Source: CBDCCT01 sp965214995 (GTDB lineage Bacteria; Deinococcota; Deinococci; Deinococcales; Trueperaceae). From it: a DNA stretch of 64,000 nt. Of this stretch, positions 1 through 6,992 are shown piece by piece (position 1 is the stretch's first letter; every line of letters starts with the position of its first letter). Below the pieces are notes generated by a model, which was not told the DNA's origin, made no database searches, and worked only from the letters and a program-made list of their open reading frames with translations. A program made the translations under genes and the position numbers. The stretch is taken from NCBI GenBank assembly GCA_965214995.1, contig CBDCCT010000002.1:5580001-5644000 (forward strand), in the 5' to 3' direction.

Positions 1-2
1 AA

Positions 3-161
3 CAGCCCGTGAAAAATAAAGATTTGTGGCTCGAGCTCCTCAGTCTTTCTGAGGTGCATGAACTCCACTGGGAATGGACGAAGGGGCACGCGGGGCACGA
101 GGAGAACGAGTTGGTCGACGGCTTGGCGCTGCGGGCGAGACGGACGCGCGGGAGAGGCTAA
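3..161 (+). CDS. rnhA: Ribonuclease HI, C-terminal fragment (5' end outside window)
   Basis: This is the last 52 residues of an open frame that enters from the left edge. RNase HI cuts the RNA strand of RNA:DNA hybrids. The fragment contains the family's C-terminal signature: a VKNKDLW stretch, then WTKGHAGHEEN with the catalytic-loop histidine, then LVDGLA with the last acidic metal ligand, matching the KGHAGHxEN...D order of known RNase HI. It ends in an Arg-rich tail (RARRTRGRG). The stop codon overlaps the stop of the convergent peptidase gene by 4 bp, so the two genes share their 3' ends with no room for a terminator. Confidence 0.85.
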   Translation, partial: QPVKNKDLWLELLSLSEVHELHWEWTKGHAGHEENELVDGLALRARRTRGRG

Positions 162-1285
162 ACCTTTAAGCGGCTTAAGTTCGCCATAAGGGTAACAAAA
201 GCTCGGTAGCCGGTCTCTAACGAGGCGGGCTCGAGCCATTCACTCAAGCGGTGGGCGTCGCCGCCGCGGTAGACGCCAAAGGAGATGGCGGGCAGCCCCG
301 CGGCCATCGCCGCGTTGGCGTCAGTCGAGCTGGCGGTGCGGTGGGCGCTTACCCCCACCTCGTGAAGCGCCTCTTGGGCGGCGCGCACCAGGGGCTCGTT
401 GGATACGCGGGCGGCGGGTCGAGAGCCAACCAACTCGGTTTCTACCTCCACGTTCGCGCGTTTGGCGGCGCGGCGGACGCGGGTGAGGGCGTCCTCCTCG
501 AGCCTTTTCAGGGTGTCTCGCTCCAAGGAGCGCAGGTCTAGGTTAAAACCCGCCTTCTGCGCAATCGCGTTGATGCTCGTGCCGCCCCAGACCTGACCCA
601 CGTTGTACGAACTGCGCGGCTCGCTGGGCACGCTCATGGCGTTGAGCGCGTGGATGGCCTCGCCAAGGGCGTGAACCGCGCTCGGCGCGCCGTAGTCGCC
701 CCAGGAGTGGCCGCCTTTGGCGCTGAAAAGAATCCGCCAGCGCCTAGAGCCCACGCCCGCGTCCACGATGGTGCCCAAGTGGCCGTCGAGCGCCACGAAA
801 AGGTCGAAGTCGGCGGCACGTTTCATAAGCTCACGCACGCCGTAGAGGTCGCCCAATCCTTCCTCCCCCACCGTGGCCGCCACGGTGAGACAGGGTCTCT
901 CATAGGGCTGCGCTTTGGCCTGCACTTGATTGACGTAGTGCAGCAGCACCGCCAAGCTGGCGCTGTTGTCGCCGATGCCGGGGGCCAAGAGGCGGTCGCC
1001 TTCCTCTCGAACCGTCACGTCGGTGTCGGCGGGGAACACGGTATCCAAGTGCGCCGCGACAAGCACGCGCGGGCCGCGCCCGCCGGGGAGCGGGGCGGTC
1101 ACGTTGCCGACGCTGTCGGTCATGGGCTCGAGCCCCGCCTCTTCTAAAATCCCAGCCACGAGCCGCCCGCGCGCTCCCTCTTCAAAGGTGGGGGCGGGGG
1201 TTTCACATATGCTTTTGAGCAACGTCACGATGGCGTCCACCGTGTCCACAGGGGCGGCTTCTTCGGCTCGAGCGTGCGCGGACAT
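158..1285 (-). CDS. M20-family metallopeptidase (carboxypeptidase/tripeptidase-like)
   Basis: A 375-residue cytoplasmic zinc exopeptidase of the M20/M25/M40 fold. The metal-site motifs are in order: HLDTV (His79, Asp81), GIGDN (bridging Asp106) and VGEEG (catalytic Glu141 and ligand Glu142). The lid domain starts near the KGGHSWGDYG stretch, and STDAN plus the C-terminal GDAHRLSEW supply the remaining conserved residues. The length is usual for the family. The ATG has a GGAGG ribosome-binding site 9 nt upstream. It lies downstream of a two-gene response-regulator unit in the same direction with only a 3-bp gap, so it is probably co-transcribed. The exact substrate cannot be told from sequence; a PepT-like or amidohydrolase-like role is possible. 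Confidence 0.85.
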   Translation of the reverse strand: MSAHARAEEAAPVDTVDAIVTLLKSICETPAPTFEEGARGRLVAGILEEAGLEPMTDSVGNVTAPLPGGRGPRVLVAAHLDTVFPADTDVTVREEGDRLLAPGIGDNSASLAVLLHYVNQVQAKAQPYERPCLTVAATVGEEGLGDLYGVRELMKRAADFDLFVALDGHLGTIVDAGVGSRRWRILFSAKGGHSWGDYGAPSAVHALGEAIHALNAMSVPSEPRSSYNVGQVWGGTSINAIAQKAGFNLDLRSLERDTLKRLEEDALTRVRRAAKRANVEVETELVGSRPAARVSNEPLVRAAQEALHEVGVSAHRTASSTDANAAMAAGLPAISFGVYRGGDAHRLSEWLEPASLETGYRAFVTLMANLSRLKV

Positions 1286-1288
1286 CTT

Positions 1289-1549
1289 TTAATCCTCCAA
1301 CGCGTCGCGGAAAGAGGCGAGCGCGGCAAAGGGGTGGGCGTGGTCCTCACCGGGCTTTGGGCGGAGCCAGCGGCAAAAAGAGGGGCCGTCCTCGGGCTCT
1401 AAGCGGTGCGGGCACGTCGGGCATTCCGGAAAGGCGAGCGCGGTGTAAGCAAGCTCGGTGAGGTCGCCCGGTCCCGCTTGCGAGCGACCGCAGCCCGCCG
1501 TAAAAGACACGCTTTGTACAGGCGACGTTTTCATTTTTACAGCCCTCAC
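1289..1549 (-). CDS. Small Cys-containing protein, function unknown
   Basis: An 86-residue protein (81 if the internal ATG at codon 6 is used). I do not recognise it. A central PECPTCPHRL stretch followed by SFCRW gives three closely placed cysteines and a histidine that could bind zinc, and an earlier Cys lies near residue 20. The GTG start overlaps the stop of the response regulator in a GTGA arrangement, which implies translational coupling, and the M20 peptidase follows 3 bp downstream. Its job may be linked to the regulator, but there is no direct evidence. Codon use resembles the neighbours, so I think it is a real gene. Confidence 0.6.
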   Translation of the reverse strand: MRAVKMKTSPVQSVSFTAGCGRSQAGPGDLTELAYTALAFPECPTCPHRLEPEDGPSFCRWLRPKPGEDHAHPFAALASFRDALED

Positions 1550-2208
1550 CGCTCCTCCCCCAACGTGGCGATGCCCTCGCGGAGCGCGTAGAGCGCGGCC
1601 TGGGTGCGGTTATTGAGGCGCAGCTTGGAGAAAATCTCCGAGAGCCTATTGCGCACCGTTTTCTCGCTCACGTTTAGGTCGGTGGCGATTTCTTGGTTCG
1701 AGGCGCCCTGGGCCAAGAGGCGCAAAATCGCCGCCTCCCGCTCGGTAAGTTCCGAAATCGGGTGCTCGGGGTGCTCGGGCACCTCCTTGACCTTGTTGAA
1801 CTCGTCCAAAATCGAGGCGGCCATCTCCGCGTTAAGCAGCGTTTCGCCCTCCGCCACGCGGCGAATCGCGCCTATCAGGTCGTTGGCGTCGGCGTCTTTG
1901 AGCATGTAGCCGCGCGCGCCCGCCTTAATGGCCTCGAACACGTAGCGGTCCTGGCGGTACATGGTGAGGATGATGACCTTGGCGGCGGGCAGCTCGTCCA
2001 GAATCGTCTTCGTCGCCGCGACGCCGTCGAGCTCGGGCATCTGGATGTCCATTAGCACCACGTCGGGACGCGTCTGGAGCGCGTAGCGGACCGCCTCGCG
2101 CCCGGTCGCCGCCTCGCCGATGACGCGGAAGCCCTCCTCGGTTTCCAAGATGCTGCGGAGCCCCTGGCGAAACATCGCGTGGTCGTCGCAGAGCAAAAGG
2201 CGCGGCAT
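1546..2208 (-). CDS. NarL/FixJ-family response regulator
   Basis: A 220-residue two-component response regulator. The receiver domain (about 1-120) has the acidic pair Asp8/Asp9, the phosphoacceptor Asp54 in VLMDIQMP, a conserved Thr in ILTMY and Lys in MLKDA. The C-terminal LuxR-type helix-turn-helix (about 153-215) reads LTEREAAILRLLAQG...NQEIA...VSEKTVRNR. No histidine kinase gene is adjacent, so the partner is unknown. The ATG has no ribosome-binding site, but TAGCAT lies at 2215-2220 on this strand, 6 nt before the start, so the mRNA is probably leaderless. It heads a unit with the small Cys protein and the M20 peptidase. Confidence 0.9.
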   Translation of the reverse strand: MPRLLLCDDHAMFRQGLRSILETEEGFRVIGEAATGREAVRYALQTRPDVVLMDIQMPELDGVAATKTILDELPAAKVIILTMYRQDRYVFEAIKAGARGYMLKDADANDLIGAIRRVAEGETLLNAEMAASILDEFNKVKEVPEHPEHPISELTEREAAILRLLAQGASNQEIATDLNVSEKTVRNRLSEIFSKLRLNNRTQAALYALREGIATLGEER

Positions 2209-2214
2209 AGATTC

Positions 2215-2220
2215 ATGCTA
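2215..2220 (-). promoter_or_regulatory. -10 box of a leaderless promoter (response regulator)
   Basis: TAGCAT on the minus strand ends 6 nt before the ATG at 2208. The transcript should start at or next to the A of the start codon. No Shine-Dalgarno sequence fits in the gap. Confidence 0.5.
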
Positions 2221-2444
2221 CCGTTTTTAAACGTGCCCCGCATGATAGCGTAAACACCGTGGAGGCTCGAGCGCCGTAGAGCGAAACCTGAAAAGATATC
2301 AGACGAGGCTTACACACCAGCTCTTTAGCCGGAGGCGGAGAAAGGTAAAAAAAGGTGCGGGAAAGAAGCGGAGAAAAAAGGAGAAGTTCAACGCCACTTT
2401 TCACTCATCACTCGGTACTTTTCTCACCTGCGTGACGCGAGCGA

Positions 2445-2474
2445 ATAGAAGCACTATAGATAGAAGCACCATAG
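2445..2474 (+). repeat. 15-bp tandem duplication upstream of the dsRNA-binding gene
   Basis: ATAGAAGCACTATAG is followed directly by ATAGAAGCACCATAG (one mismatch). The second unit runs into the AAGGAG ribosome-binding site of the gene at 2485. The first unit contains a possible -10 hexamer (TATAGA, 2455-2460). The duplication may double a regulator site or be recent slippage. The rest of the divergent gap 2221-2444 shows no gene. Confidence 0.6.
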
Positions 2475-2484
2475 AAGGAGACGC

Positions 2485-2988
2485 ATGGTACAGCCCAAAG
2501 GCGCGCTCATCGAGCGCTGCAAACGCCTCGGTTTGCCCAAGCCGCGGTTTCACACCCAGCGCACCGGCCCCGAGCACGAGCCCACCTTTACAAGCGACGT
2601 GCTCCTAGACGGGGAGGTTTACGGCAGCGGTCAGGGGAGCAACAAGCGCGACGCCGAGCGGCGCGCGTCGGAAGAGGCGTTGCGGCGGCTCGAGGAGGCT
2701 CGAGCCGACACACCAAACCCCGCACAGACGCCCCGGCGCGGCAGCGCCCCCTCCCAAACCACCCCGCACGAGGGCGGCTTCGAGGGACCCTGGCCCGTGT
2801 TCGCCGAAGTTTTGGCCGCCAGCTTAGCGGTCGCCAACAGCCGCGTGGACCCCGCCCGCTCCGGCGCTGACGCCGTGGCCGAGGTGCAGCGCTTGGCGCT
2901 GAGGCTTTATAAAAACAGCTTGGAAGACCTTGGAGAGATTGTTGAAGTCGATGAGGATGACGAGGGCGTAGACGAGTACGACGCGTAG
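2485..2988 (+). CDS. Stand-alone double-stranded RNA-binding domain protein
   Basis: A 167-residue protein. Residues about 4-68 form a dsRNA-binding motif: an N-terminal helix ending in CKRLGLPKP, the beta strand segment FTSDVLLDG, and the GSNKRDAERRASEEALRRL stretch that supplies the RNA-contacting Lys/Arg and the last helix. The domain is that of RNase III, but no RNase III catalytic part is present. A Pro-rich linker follows, then a helical part (about 95-150) and a very acidic tail (VDEDDEGVDEYDA). The ATG has an AAGGAG site 4 nt upstream. The role is unknown; an RNA chaperone or a partner of a ribonuclease is an inference. Confidence 0.8.
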   Translation: MVQPKGALIERCKRLGLPKPRFHTQRTGPEHEPTFTSDVLLDGEVYGSGQGSNKRDAERRASEEALRRLEEARADTPNPAQTPRRGSAPSQTTPHEGGFEGPWPVFAEVLAASLAVANSRVDPARSGADAVAEVQRLALRLYKNSLEDLGEIVEVDEDDEGVDEYDA

Positions 2989-3072
2989 CTAGGGGTGGCG
3001 CTTTAGCGTTCTTGAAGTTGGCAAGGGGGGCGCGTGTCAAAAAGTTCGGATGAGGTTCAAACGAGACTCGAA

Positions 3073-3093
3073 AGGGGCGGGGATTTGGCCCCT
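3073..3093 (-). terminator. Hairpin terminator between convergent genes
   Basis: AGGGGC and GCCCCT are separated by 9 nt. Read on the minus strand the stem is followed by TTTC, so it can end the 101-residue gene that stops at 3116. The short T-run makes it weak. Confidence 0.4.
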
Positions 3094-3115
3094 CTTCTCC
3101 CCCGCTCCCCACGCT

Positions 3116-3421
3116 TCACCCCTCCTTGTGGTGGTCCCTGGCCCAGCGCTCGATGCGGGCCAAGTCTTCGGTCGCCTTCTCTTTGATCATCATCTCGCGC
3201 AGTTTAGGACTCGGCGCGGCCTCGCCCGTGCCGACTTGCTCGATGATTTCTAAGACTTTGGCACCAAAGGCGCGCAGGGGCACCTCGACCTCTAGGCCTC
3301 TGGTGTTCTCCGGCGTCGGCTCGCTAAGCTCGAAAAGGTCTTTCTGGAGCGCGTTGTCGCAGCCCTCATTCACGCTCACCACAACGTCGCCGTGGTCGGT
3401 CATCACGAGATATTTGCTCAT
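3116..3421 (-). CDS. Conserved hypothetical protein, 101 residues
   Basis: I do not recognise this family. The protein is soluble and acidic in its first half: it begins SKYLVMTDHGDVVVSVNEG, continues through ELSEPTPENTRGLEVEVPL, and ends in a charged helical segment with ARIERWARDHHKEG. The start at 3421 is chosen because GGGAGG sits 4 nt before the ATG; the open frame upstream of it is only a GC-rich extension. It is divergent from the antiporter at 3718 and convergent with the dsRNA-binding gene. Codon usage and the clear ribosome-binding site support a real gene. Confidence 0.65.
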   Translation of the reverse strand: MSKYLVMTDHGDVVVSVNEGCDNALQKDLFELSEPTPENTRGLEVEVPLRAFGAKVLEIIEQVGTGEAAPSPKLREMMIKEKATEDLARIERWARDHHKEG

Positions 3422-3717
3422 AAGCCTCCCCCGTAAAGGGCGAAATTCAACGACAAGGTGGGGCAGAAGTCGCAAGGGTTTAGCGGACGATGGCCCACCA
3501 GCCGGGCGCGGCTGGGCTCGGAAGAGCCGCCGTCCCGAAAAGGGTAACATGGGAGGTGCGGCGTGCTGCACCCTGCCCCACACTCACAGGCAGGTCACAC
3601 CCTCTCCCTAAACCCGTTCCAGCCGACAGCCGTCGGCAAGACTAGCAAGACACGTGTGCGAGCCGACATATCCGCTGAGCAAAAACATGTGAGACTGAAG
3701 AAGATGAGGCGCAAACC

Positions 3718-5544
3718 ATGATAGAACTTGGACCCTCCGTACCCATCGCCCTGATCATCACGCTGGGCGTCGCCGCGCAGTGGCTGGCGTGGCGCGTGAA
3801 TCTGCCCGCGATTCTGCCCCTCCTGGTCATCGGCTTTTTCGTGGGGCCGGTTCTGGGTATCGTGCGGCCGAACGAGCTTTTTAGCGAGGAACTGCTTTTC
3901 CCGCTTATCTCGCTCGCGGTTGGGCTTATTTTGTTCGAGGGCGGCCTCACGCTCCGCATCCCGGAGGTGAGGGAAACGCGCAACGTGGTCTTTAAGCTCG
4001 TCACGGTGGGCGCGCTCATCACCTGGCTGGGGGCGACCGCGGCGGCCTACTGGCTCACAGACTTGTCGATGCCGCTCTCTTTCCTTTTCGGCGCGCTCGT
4101 CATCGTCACCGGCCCCACCGTCATCGGCCCCCTCCTGCGCATCGTGCGGCCCACTTCAAGGGTCGCCAACGTGCTCAAGTGGGAGGGCATCTTGGTCGAC
4201 GTGGTGGGCGCGATGGTCGCGGTTTTGGTGTTCGAGTTTTTGCTTCTTCAGGGCCGCTCCGACGCGCTGGGCCAGACGGTGCTGCTTCTCATACGGTTTG
4301 TCGGGGTGGGGACCGTCGTCGGCATAGCGGGCGGCTATTTGTTGGCGATGCTCTTGCGCCGCCGCTTTGTTCCCGACTACCTGGTCAACGTGGTCGCGCT
4401 CGCTTTCGTGTTCGCCATGTTCGCGCTTTCCAACACCTTCGCGCCCGAGTCGGGCCTCCTGGCAACCGCGCTCATGGGCGTCATCATCGCCAACCGGGGC
4501 GTCCCGAACATCACCAACGTGCTCAACTTTAAAGAGGACTTAACCGTCCTTTTCATCTCGCTGCTCTTTATCATCCTCGCTGCCAACGTCGAGCTTGAAG
4601 CTTTTACGGGCGTGCTCCGGTTCTCGAGCCTGCTGCTCATCGCCGCGCTCATGCTCGTGATTAGGCCCTTAGCCATCTTCGCCAGTTCGGTCAACTCGGC
4701 CCTGACAACGCGCGAAAAGCTTTTTCTTTCCTGGATAGCCCCGCGCGGCATCGTGGCGGCGGCGGTGAGTTCGCTTTTCGCTTCTGAACTCGCGCACCAG
4801 GGCTTCGCGGGCGCCGAAACGCTCGTGGCGCTCGTTTTTTTGGTTATCGTGAGCACGGTCACGCTCAACAGCCTCACCGCCAAGCCCTTCGCCGGACTTC
4901 TGAAGATAGCCGAGCCCGACGCGCAGGGCTTTCTCATCCTCGGCGCGCACACCTTCGCGCGGCGCATCGCGTCTTTTTTACAGAACGAGGGCTTTACCGT
5001 GACGCTGGCCGACACGAACTGGTCGAACGTCTCCGCCGCCCGGATGGAAGGGCTCACCGCCTACTACGGCTCGCTACTGTCGGACCATTCGGACGACGAG
5101 GTGCGGCTTTCGGGTATAGGCAAGCTTCTGGCCTTGACCTCAAACGATGAGGCGAACGCGCTCGCGGCCTTGAAGTACGCGCGCGAGTTCGACTCGGAGC
5201 ACGTCTACCAGCTCGCGCCGGGGCGCGGGGCGAGCGTCCGGGGCCGCTTGGGGGACGAGCAGCGCGGCCGCACGCTCTTCAAGAAGCCCGTGACCTACGC
5301 CGAGCTGAGCGGGCTATTCAACCGCGGCGGCGAACTCAAAAAAACGCCCATCACCGAGGCGTTTCGCATGGAGGACTTCGAGGAGGTCTACGGTCAGGAC
5401 TACCTGCCCATGTTCTTAATCAGCGGCAAAACGGTGCGGGTCATGACCAAGGAGACGCCGCCGCCCGAGGCGGGGCAGACGCTCGTGTCGCTGGTGCTCG
5501 AGCCCAAGCCCGCGCCCCAACGAGCCGCGAGCGCCAACACGTAA
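3718..5544 (+). CDS. CPA1-type cation:proton antiporter with C-terminal TrkA-N domain
   Basis: A 608-residue inner-membrane antiporter. About 12 hydrophobic segments fill residues 5-390, beginning IALIITLGVAAQWLAWRV and including the ALVIVTGPTVIGPLLR stretch typical of NhaP/CPA1 transporters. From about residue 398 a soluble Rossmann-like TrkA-N (RCK) domain follows (GFLILGAHTFARRIASFL...TVTLADTNWSN), which normally senses nucleotides or ions and gates transport. A C-terminal region of about 90 residues follows. It should exchange Na+ or K+ for protons and so handle pH or salt. It is monocistronic, between a divergent small gene and the nuo operon; its ribosome-binding site is poor. Confidence 0.88.
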   Translation: MIELGPSVPIALIITLGVAAQWLAWRVNLPAILPLLVIGFFVGPVLGIVRPNELFSEELLFPLISLAVGLILFEGGLTLRIPEVRETRNVVFKLVTVGALITWLGATAAAYWLTDLSMPLSFLFGALVIVTGPTVIGPLLRIVRPTSRVANVLKWEGILVDVVGAMVAVLVFEFLLLQGRSDALGQTVLLLIRFVGVGTVVGIAGGYLLAMLLRRRFVPDYLVNVVALAFVFAMFALSNTFAPESGLLATALMGVIIANRGVPNITNVLNFKEDLTVLFISLLFIILAANVELEAFTGVLRFSSLLLIAALMLVIRPLAIFASSVNSALTTREKLFLSWIAPRGIVAAAVSSLFASELAHQGFAGAETLVALVFLVIVSTVTLNSLTAKPFAGLLKIAEPDAQGFLILGAHTFARRIASFLQNEGFTVTLADTNWSNVSAARMEGLTAYYGSLLSDHSDDEVRLSGIGKLLALTSNDEANALAALKYAREFDSEHVYQLAPGRGASVRGRLGDEQRGRTLFKKPVTYAELSGLFNRGGELKKTPITEAFRMEDFEEVYGQDYLPMFLISGKTVRVMTKETPPPEAGQTLVSLVLEPKPAPQRAASANT

Positions 5545-5959
5545 CGCTCGAGGTTCTCAGACCTCCTAAGAAAAACCGTTGTAAAAGTTTTGTAAAACTT
5601 CTTCCAACGTCGTCAAGGATGTTGACTTAGAGGAAGTCTTCGCACCATACACCCAACCGGTCGCCCGCTCTCCGGTTCGCCTCAACACCTTGTTGTATTA
5701 GTTGTGTTATTTGGCACTTGTCAAACGAGCACGTCCTCAAAACTGAACCTGGAAGCCGTAGAACGAATTGTGTATGGCTCTGAACCGGCCCCGTCACCGA
5801 CGCAAAGACACTCGCTCAAACACACCATTCGGGACACCTCCCCGAAGAGCTCACCAGTCACAGCGGCGCTCTCTGGACTTTCGTCCGTCACGACAACAGA
5901 TCATTTTTTAGGACTACCCCGTCGCGTACCCGTGGGCAAGGGCGGCTCGAGGCGGTAAG
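5545..5959 (+). other. Intergenic region and long leader before the nuo operon
   Basis: These 415 bp hold no convincing gene; an 84-codon open frame at 5704-5958 has no homology signal and no ribosome-binding site. A weak stem GAGGT/ACCTC lies at 5550-5565. A dyad AAGTTTT-GT-AAAACTT lies at 5585-5600 and could be an operator. TTGACT at 5622-5627 with CATACA 18 nt downstream is a possible promoter, which would give nuoA a leader of about 310 nt. A short hairpin TTCGGG...CCCGAA lies near 5830. Confidence 0.45.
5585..5600. promoter_or_regulatory. AT-rich inverted repeat upstream of nuo (possible operator)
   Basis: AAGTTTT and AAAACTT form a perfect 7-bp inverted repeat with a 2-bp centre, too tight for an RNA loop. 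It is better explained as a protein-binding dyad about 20 bp before the TTGACT hexamer. Confidence 0.35.
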
Positions 5960-6415
5960 ATGGCTTATCAACTTGCCAGCAAGGCGCATGAGAGGGGCGT
6001 GTGTGAAAACAAACTTTACGCAGCAGAAACAAAAGGGCAAAGCGTGTACGGGCTCGAGCTAACGGGCGCGCTCTACATAGGGCTTTTCGTGGTGGTAGGC
6101 GCGGCTATCGTGCTGGCGACCTTGGGTGTCGCGCGGCTCCTCGCACCCCACAACATGAGCAAGGCCAAGCTGGCCGTGTACGAGTGCGGCGAGATTCCCT
6201 TCGGCGGGACCGACGTGCAGTTCAGCGTGTCCTACTACCTTTTCGCCATCATGTTCGTGATTTTCGACGTGGAGGTGGCCTTCTTTTTCCCCTGGGCGGT
6301 CGCCTTTGACGCGCTGGGCGTTTACGGCGTGGTGGCGGTGGGGCTCTTTTTGCTCCTGCTCTTGGAAGGTCTCGCCTACGCCTGGATGAAGGGGGTCTTG
6401 AAGTGGGTCTACTAG
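5960..6415 (+). CDS. nuoA: NADH-quinone oxidoreductase subunit A
   Basis: The small membrane subunit A of respiratory complex I (NDH-1), which with J and K forms the part of the membrane arm next to the quinone channel. Three hydrophobic segments are present, and the family signature YECGEIPFG...VQFSVSYYLFAIMFVIFDVE, with the conserved acidic FDVE in the second helix, is clear. As written the protein is 151 residues, about 30 longer than usual. GTG codons at 5999 and 6044 are alternative starts, and the latter, with AAAGGG before it, would give a normal length. It is first in the operon and overlaps nuoB by 13 bp. Confidence 0.9.
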   Translation: MAYQLASKAHERGVCENKLYAAETKGQSVYGLELTGALYIGLFVVVGAAIVLATLGVARLLAPHNMSKAKLAVYECGEIPFGGTDVQFSVSYYLFAIMFVIFDVEVAFFFPWAVAFDALGVYGVVAVGLFLLLLLEGLAYAWMKGVLKWVY

Positions 6416-6954
6416 GCAAGGAGCGCCGTCCCGACAACATCATCCTGGGCAAGCTCGACGACCTTATCAACCTGGCGCGGAGCCGCTCGATGTGGCCCCT
6501 TACTTTCGGCATCGCCTGCTGCGCGATTGAAATGATGAACTCCAGTGCCACGCGCTACGACGCGGACCGCTTCGGCTTTTTCTACCGCAACACGCCCCGG
6601 CAGGCGGACGTGATGATCGTCTCGGGTACGGTGAATAAAAAGCTGGGCAAGCGCGTGCGCGTCCTTTACGAGCAGATGGCCGAGCCCAGGTGGGTCATCT
6701 CGATGGGCGCGTGTGCGAATCAGGGCGGGCCCTTCCGGCAGGGCTACAGCGTCTTGGAGGGTGTGGACAAGATTATTCCCGTAGACGTGTACGTCCCCGG
6801 CTGCCCGCCCCGCCCCGAGGCCCTATTGCAAGCGATGCTTCTCTTGCGCGACAAAATCGCCGACCCCGAACTTCGTTACGTCCCCGGCACGTTGATGGAA
6901 GCGGATTTCGACCCGTTGGCAGAACCTGGCAAAGACGGCAGGCAGCACGGTTAG
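6403..6954 (+). CDS. nuoB: NADH-quinone oxidoreductase subunit B
   Basis: The 183-residue subunit that carries iron-sulfur cluster N2, the last electron carrier before quinone. The four ligands are visible: the tandem Cys39-Cys40 in FGIACCAIEMM, Cys104 in MGACANQGG and Cys134 in YVPGCPPRPEA. The segment between them is typical of Nqo6/NuoB. The GTG start lies inside the end of nuoA, so translation is coupled. Its place between nuoA and nuoC is the standard order. Confidence 0.96.
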   Translation: MGLLGKERRPDNIILGKLDDLINLARSRSMWPLTFGIACCAIEMMNSSATRYDADRFGFFYRNTPRQADVMIVSGTVNKKLGKRVRVLYEQMAEPRWVISMGACANQGGPFRQGYSVLEGVDKIIPVDVYVPGCPPRPEALLQAMLLLRDKIADPELRYVPGTLMEADFDPLAEPGKDGRQHG

Positions 6955-6992
6955 GATGAAAGAGATTGGGAGTCCAGAGTCAACGGTGACGC

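Noticed and set aside
251..1147. Plus-strand open frames over the M20 peptidase
   Set aside because: They are shadows caused by high GC; the minus-strand frame has the full metallopeptidase motifs.
5704..5958. 84-codon open frame before nuoA
   Set aside because: It has no ribosome-binding site, no homology signal and a composition unlike the genes around it. It is more likely the nuo leader.
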